Assembly (NCBI GenBank): GCA_002436485.1
Contig: DJMK01000010.1
Span: forward strand, 1 to 9,355
Length of the DNA: 9,355 bases
Source: Proteobacteria bacterium UBA6492
Lineage (GTDB): Bacteria; Pseudomonadota; Gammaproteobacteria; UBA6429; Thiohalophilaceae
Direction: 5' to 3'
The notes beneath the pieces are model-generated. The model was not told where the DNA came from. It made no database searches and saw only the letters and a program-made list of their open reading frames with translations. Position 1 is the first letter of the stretch. Each line of letters starts with the position of its first letter. Below are positions 6,849 through 9,355 of the stretch, piece by piece. The translations under genes and the position numbers were made by a program.

Positions 6849-6878
6849 TTTATGGGAAGAAGAAAGGCGAACAGCGTT

Positions 6879-8060
6879 ATGAGCGACAAACAATGGGAAC
6901 TGGAAACGCTTGCCGTCAGGGCAGGCCAGCGTCGTACACAGGAAGGCGAGCATTCTGATCCGCTTTTCATGACATCGAGTTATGTCTTTTCGAGTGCTGC
7001 TGAAGCAGCCGCAAGGTTCAAGGGAGAAACGGCCGGTAACATCTATTCCCGTTTCACTAATCCGACTGTTCGAACATTTGAAGAACGACTCGCTGCATTG
7101 GAAGGTGCTGAGTCATGTGTCGCCACGGCCTCGGGTATGTCTGCCATTTTGAGTACCTGCCTGTCGCTGTTACAGGCAGGCGATCATATTGTTTCATCGC
7201 GAAGCATATTCGGCTCAACCGTTGTGTTGTTCAACAAGTACCTTGCACGAGCCGGGATTGAAACCAGCTTTGTTTCACAAACTGACCTGTCGAGTTGGGA
7301 AAGCGCTATTCAATCGAATACCAAATTGTTATTCGTGGAAACGCCATCAAACCCGCTGATCGAGGTTGCTGATATCAAGGCGCTTTCGGAGCTGGCACAC
7401 AAACACGGTTGTCTCCTGGTGGTTGATAATTGTTTTTGTACACCAATCTTGCAACGACCGTTGGAACTGGGTGCAGATATCGTCATTCATTCGGCTACCA
7501 AGTATATCGATGGACAGGGGCGCGCAATTGGTGGCGCGGTCGTGGGTGATAAAAAGACTGTAGGCGAAGAGGTGTTTGGTTTTCTGCGTACCGCAGGACC
7601 GACCATGAGCGCTTTTAATGCCTGGATCTTTTTGACCGGTCTGGAGACACTTTCTATCAGGATGCAAACCCACAGTGCACGTGCACTGGAATTGGCTGTA
7701 CACCTGTTTGATCATCCGAAGGTTACAAAAGTGCATTACCCCGGGTTACCTCAACACCCGCAACACCAGTTAGCCAGGGCGCAACAGGACGCGTTTGGTG
7801 GTGTGCTTGCATTTGAAGTGGAGGGTGGCAGAGAGGCAGCATGGAAGATCGTCGATAACACGAAATTGCTTTCGATTACTGCCAACCTGGGTGATACGAA
7901 AACAACAATCACGCATCCTGCAACCACTACACATGGCCGCTTAAGTGAGCAAGAGCGTAACGATGCGGGCATCAGTGATGGTTTATTGCGTATAGCAGTC
8001 GGGCTGGAATCCGTAAAAGATATAAAAAATGATCTTGAAACGGGCCTTGCTAAACTTTAG
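6879..8060 (+). CDS. metZ: O-succinylhomoserine sulfhydrylase
   Basis: PLP enzyme of the Cys/Met metabolism family that makes homocysteine directly from O-succinylhomoserine and sulfide. From the ATG at 6879 it has 393 residues. The N-terminal block LAVRAGQRRTQEGEHSDPLF is the MetZ form. NIYSRFTNPTV and ASGMSAI (cofactor phosphate site) follow. The PLP lysine is Lys208 in SATKYIDGQGRAIGG, where the GQGRAIGG stretch favours MetZ over MetB or MetC; the C-terminus has GDTKTTITHPATTTH and a typical GLLRIAVGLE end. An in-frame ATG at 6852 would add nine residues, but it abuts the terminator and has no ribosome binding site; the 6879 start has GAAAGG upstream, though with an 11-base spacing. Acetyl versus succinyl substrate cannot be proved by eye. 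Control by the upstream SAM-II element is strongly suggested. Confidence 0.95.
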   Translation: MSDKQWELETLAVRAGQRRTQEGEHSDPLFMTSSYVFSSAAEAAARFKGETAGNIYSRFTNPTVRTFEERLAALEGAESCVATASGMSAILSTCLSLLQAGDHIVSSRSIFGSTVVLFNKYLARAGIETSFVSQTDLSSWESAIQSNTKLLFVETPSNPLIEVADIKALSELAHKHGCLLVVDNCFCTPILQRPLELGADIVIHSATKYIDGQGRAIGGAVVGDKKTVGEEVFGFLRTAGPTMSAFNAWIFLTGLETLSIRMQTHSARALELAVHLFDHPKVTKVHYPGLPQHPQHQLARAQQDAFGGVLAFEVEGGREAAWKIVDNTKLLSITANLGDTKTTITHPATTTHGRLSEQERNDAGISDGLLRIAVGLESVKDIKNDLETGLAKL

Positions 8061-8391
8061 CGCAAAATCTACAACACCTAAATAAAATCAATTTCCTGGA
8101 TCAATGTCAGCTGGAAATCAGTTGACTGTCACATCATCCGGTTTCAAATAAATCAAGTCAGCAATCTTGCCTGAATATTCTTTGCGATCTATTTCACAAT
8201 TCTTGTGTGAACAGTCTGGCAAAAACTCATTGTGAACCAGCTCTCAAACAGCTTAATTCCCGCTAACTTGTAGGTGAAAAAAGCATTATATTTATGGAAC
8301 ACGTTATTCAGTATTCGTCACTGATCATAACTTGAATAAATAGTGCGCTGATAAATTACATCAACAAACAGGTTAAACCTGGAGGCAAACA
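8061..8391. other. 331-base intergenic region without a recognised gene
   Basis: AT-rich stretch between metZ and the cytochrome gene, with no convincing open frame on either strand. It holds a 6-base-pair inverted repeat, TTCACA (8193-8198) and TGTGAA (8206-8211), with a 7-base loop and a further TTGTGAACC at 8230-8238. A -10-like TATATT lies at 8287-8292, without a well-spaced -35. No T-tract hairpin ending metZ was found; GCTAA/TTAGC over the metZ stop (8049-8061) is too short and lacks the T run. It probably contains the promoter of the cytochrome gene, but I cannot place it. Confidence 0.5.
8381..8385 (+). promoter_or_regulatory. Ribosome binding site deciding the TTG start of the cytochrome gene
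   Basis: GGAGG, a strong Shine-Dalgarno, lies six bases before TTG at 8392-8394. No ATG or GTG is placed to use it in the frame of the signal peptide. Confidence 0.8.
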
Positions 8392-9355
8392 TTGAAGGCA
8401 CAAGCATCACGCCTGTTGCAGATTAATAGCTTGTTTGCGCTTATCCTGTTTACACTATTTGCTGTAGGCTGTGGTGGTGGATCCAGTGATGGCGGTTCAC
8501 TACCCGGCCAGAACAATTCCAAACCCCAGGTAATTGCAGATGCCGGTCTGATTGTTGCTGTGCGCGTAGGGCAGGTTGCGACGCTTGATGGTGGCGACTC
8601 AACGGCCTCGTTATCTGCACCGCTGAGCTATGCATGGTCATTTAATTACAGGCCAGAAACCAGCAACGCTGTATTGCAAAATGCCAATACGGCCACGCCC
8701 AGTTTTACAGCTGATGTAGTAGGAACCTACGTTGTGCAACTGGTGGTGACGTCGAACGGTGTCTCCAGTCAACGTGCACTCGGCTTTGTCGAAGCGAGTA
8801 ATCCAGGCGATAACTTTACCGGGCTGCGTGTACATACCAGTTATCCAGCTACCTGTTTGACTTGTCATGATGGGCGTTACGCCAGCGATCAGCCGCCGTT
8901 TGACCCGATTCTCACCAAATCTGGTAACCACATGGCATCCAGTAACCGATGCGAAGCCTGTCATACCACTTTTGGCTTTGACGTTCGTCGTTTTGTTGAT
9001 CATCAGGAAGTGTTCGGTAACTGTAGTAGTTGTCATAATGGTACCCGGGCTATTGGCAAGTCCGAGCTACATGTTGCGACGACTGCACAATGTGATGACT
9101 GCCATACCACAACGAGTTTTGTACAAGTGTCGCCCAATGGCTCTTTTGATCATAACGGGATTGATAGCGGCTGTTCGCGTTGCCATAACGATATCGTAGC
9201 GATTGGCAAAGAATCTGATCCGACTCCACCCCATCCTGATACGACTAGCGACTGTAATTACTGTCATACAAAGAACAGTTTCACACCCGCGTATCCTGAT
9301 CACAGTGGTCCGGATGTCGTCGGCCAACGTTGCGATTACTGTCACAACCCAGTGG
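8392..9355 (+). CDS. Multiheme cytochrome c lipoprotein with PKD-like domain (3' end missing)
   Basis: Predicted extracytoplasmic electron-transfer protein; 321 codons are visible and the frame runs off the window. It starts at TTG behind a strong GGAGG. Residues 1-26 are a lipoprotein signal (basic start, hydrophobic LFALILFTLFAVG) ending at Cys27 of AVGC; a Gly/Ser-rich linker follows, and Gly at +2 does not suggest inner-membrane retention. Residues 46-134 resemble a PKD beta-sandwich (LSYAWSF, then GTYVVQLVV). From 148 on there are seven CXXCH heme sites, with first cysteines at 155, 187, 211, 234, 261, 288 and 314. There are exactly seven other histidines (148, 180, 204, 227, 254, 281, 304), as expected for bis-His hemes. 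Repeating CHN..IGK and CHTT..F segments show tandem two-heme modules of 50-56 residues. I know no named gene for it. It is probably separate from metZ. Confidence 0.88.
   Translation, partial: MKAQASRLLQINSLFALILFTLFAVGCGGGSSDGGSLPGQNNSKPQVIADAGLIVAVRVGQVATLDGGDSTASLSAPLSYAWSFNYRPETSNAVLQNANTATPSFTADVVGTYVVQLVVTSNGVSSQRALGFVEASNPGDNFTGLRVHTSYPATCLTCHDGRYASDQPPFDPILTKSGNHMASSNRCEACHTTFGFDVRRFVDHQEVFGNCSSCHNGTRAIGKSELHVATTAQCDDCHTTTSFVQVSPNGSFDHNGIDSGCSRCHNDIVAIGKESDPTPPHPDTTSDCNYCHTKNSFTPAYPDHSGPDVVGQRCDYCHNPV
8833..9345 (+). repeat. Tandem two-heme modules (coding repeat)
   Basis: Degenerate protein-level repeat within the cytochrome. Units begin at Cys155, Cys211 and Cys261, with a fourth starting at Cys314, at spacings of 56, 50 and 53 residues. 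Each complete unit holds one CXXCH followed by D/N, then a distal His, then CXXCHT, an aromatic residue, and a second distal His before the next unit. The DNA has diverged, so the repeat is old rather than a recent duplication. Confidence 0.75.

Noticed and set aside
6852..6878. Nine-residue N-terminal extension of MetZ from the ATG at 6852
   Set aside because: No ribosome binding site, directly behind the terminator T-run, and an Arg/Lys-rich stretch not typical of MetZ.
8122..8150. TTGACT (8122-8127) as a -35 box for the cytochrome gene
   Set aside because: At 16-18 bases downstream there is only CAAATA/AAATAA, a poor -10 match.
8638..9345. Minus- and plus-strand frames opposite or within the cytochrome (8638-9036, 8867-9199, 9067-9345)
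   Set aside because: They are out-of-frame readings of the CXXCH-coding repeats; the true frame has the signal peptide, a ribosome binding site and all seven heme motifs.

Overview
The window reads as a chromosomal segment of a proteobacterium, most likely a gammaproteobacterium (a betaproteobacterium is possible). The support is the gene order trpB-trpA-accD-folC-SPOR/dedD-cvpA-purF-metZ, all on the + strand. It is a housekeeping cluster known in these classes. No mobile elements, tRNA, rRNA or CRISPR arrays were seen.

Positions 1-6714 hold a compact biosynthetic run. It starts inside trpB, which overlaps trpA by 4 bases (ATGA). Then come accD (carboxyltransferase beta subunit of acetyl-CoA carboxylase), folC (folate polyglutamylation), a DedD-like SPOR protein, cvpA and purF. 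Gaps are 24-27 bases, except for 118 bases before cvpA, which could encode a 37-codon peptide overlapping the dedD stop. Tryptophan, fatty acid, folate and purine synthesis are thus linked with a cell-envelope protein and a membrane protein.

Positions 6715-6878 are the most informative non-coding stretch. A consensus-like sigma-70 promoter begins 4 bases after the purF stop. At its predicted start site lies a sequence with the hallmarks of a SAM-II (metA-type) riboswitch aptamer, followed at once by an intrinsic terminator and then metZ. The layout predicts that S-adenosylmethionine ends transcription before metZ, the O-succinylhomoserine sulfhydrylase of methionine synthesis. SAM-II is best known from Alphaproteobacteria, and its 3' end often carries the ribosome binding site. 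Here the aptamer sits in a beta/gamma-type gene order and appears wired to a terminator.

Positions 8061-8391 are a 331-base AT-rich gap without a convincing gene. From 8392 to the window end runs the start of a secreted multiheme cytochrome c lipoprotein. It uses a TTG start and has a lipobox, one PKD-like beta-sandwich domain and at least seven CXXCH heme motifs. A non-motif histidine lies exactly seven residues before each of the first six motifs. It is probably a separate transcription unit for extracytoplasmic electron transfer. Two points are unusual at residue level: TrpA carries Glu instead of Asp at catalytic position 60, and the cytochrome has a strictly periodic histidine/heme layout.
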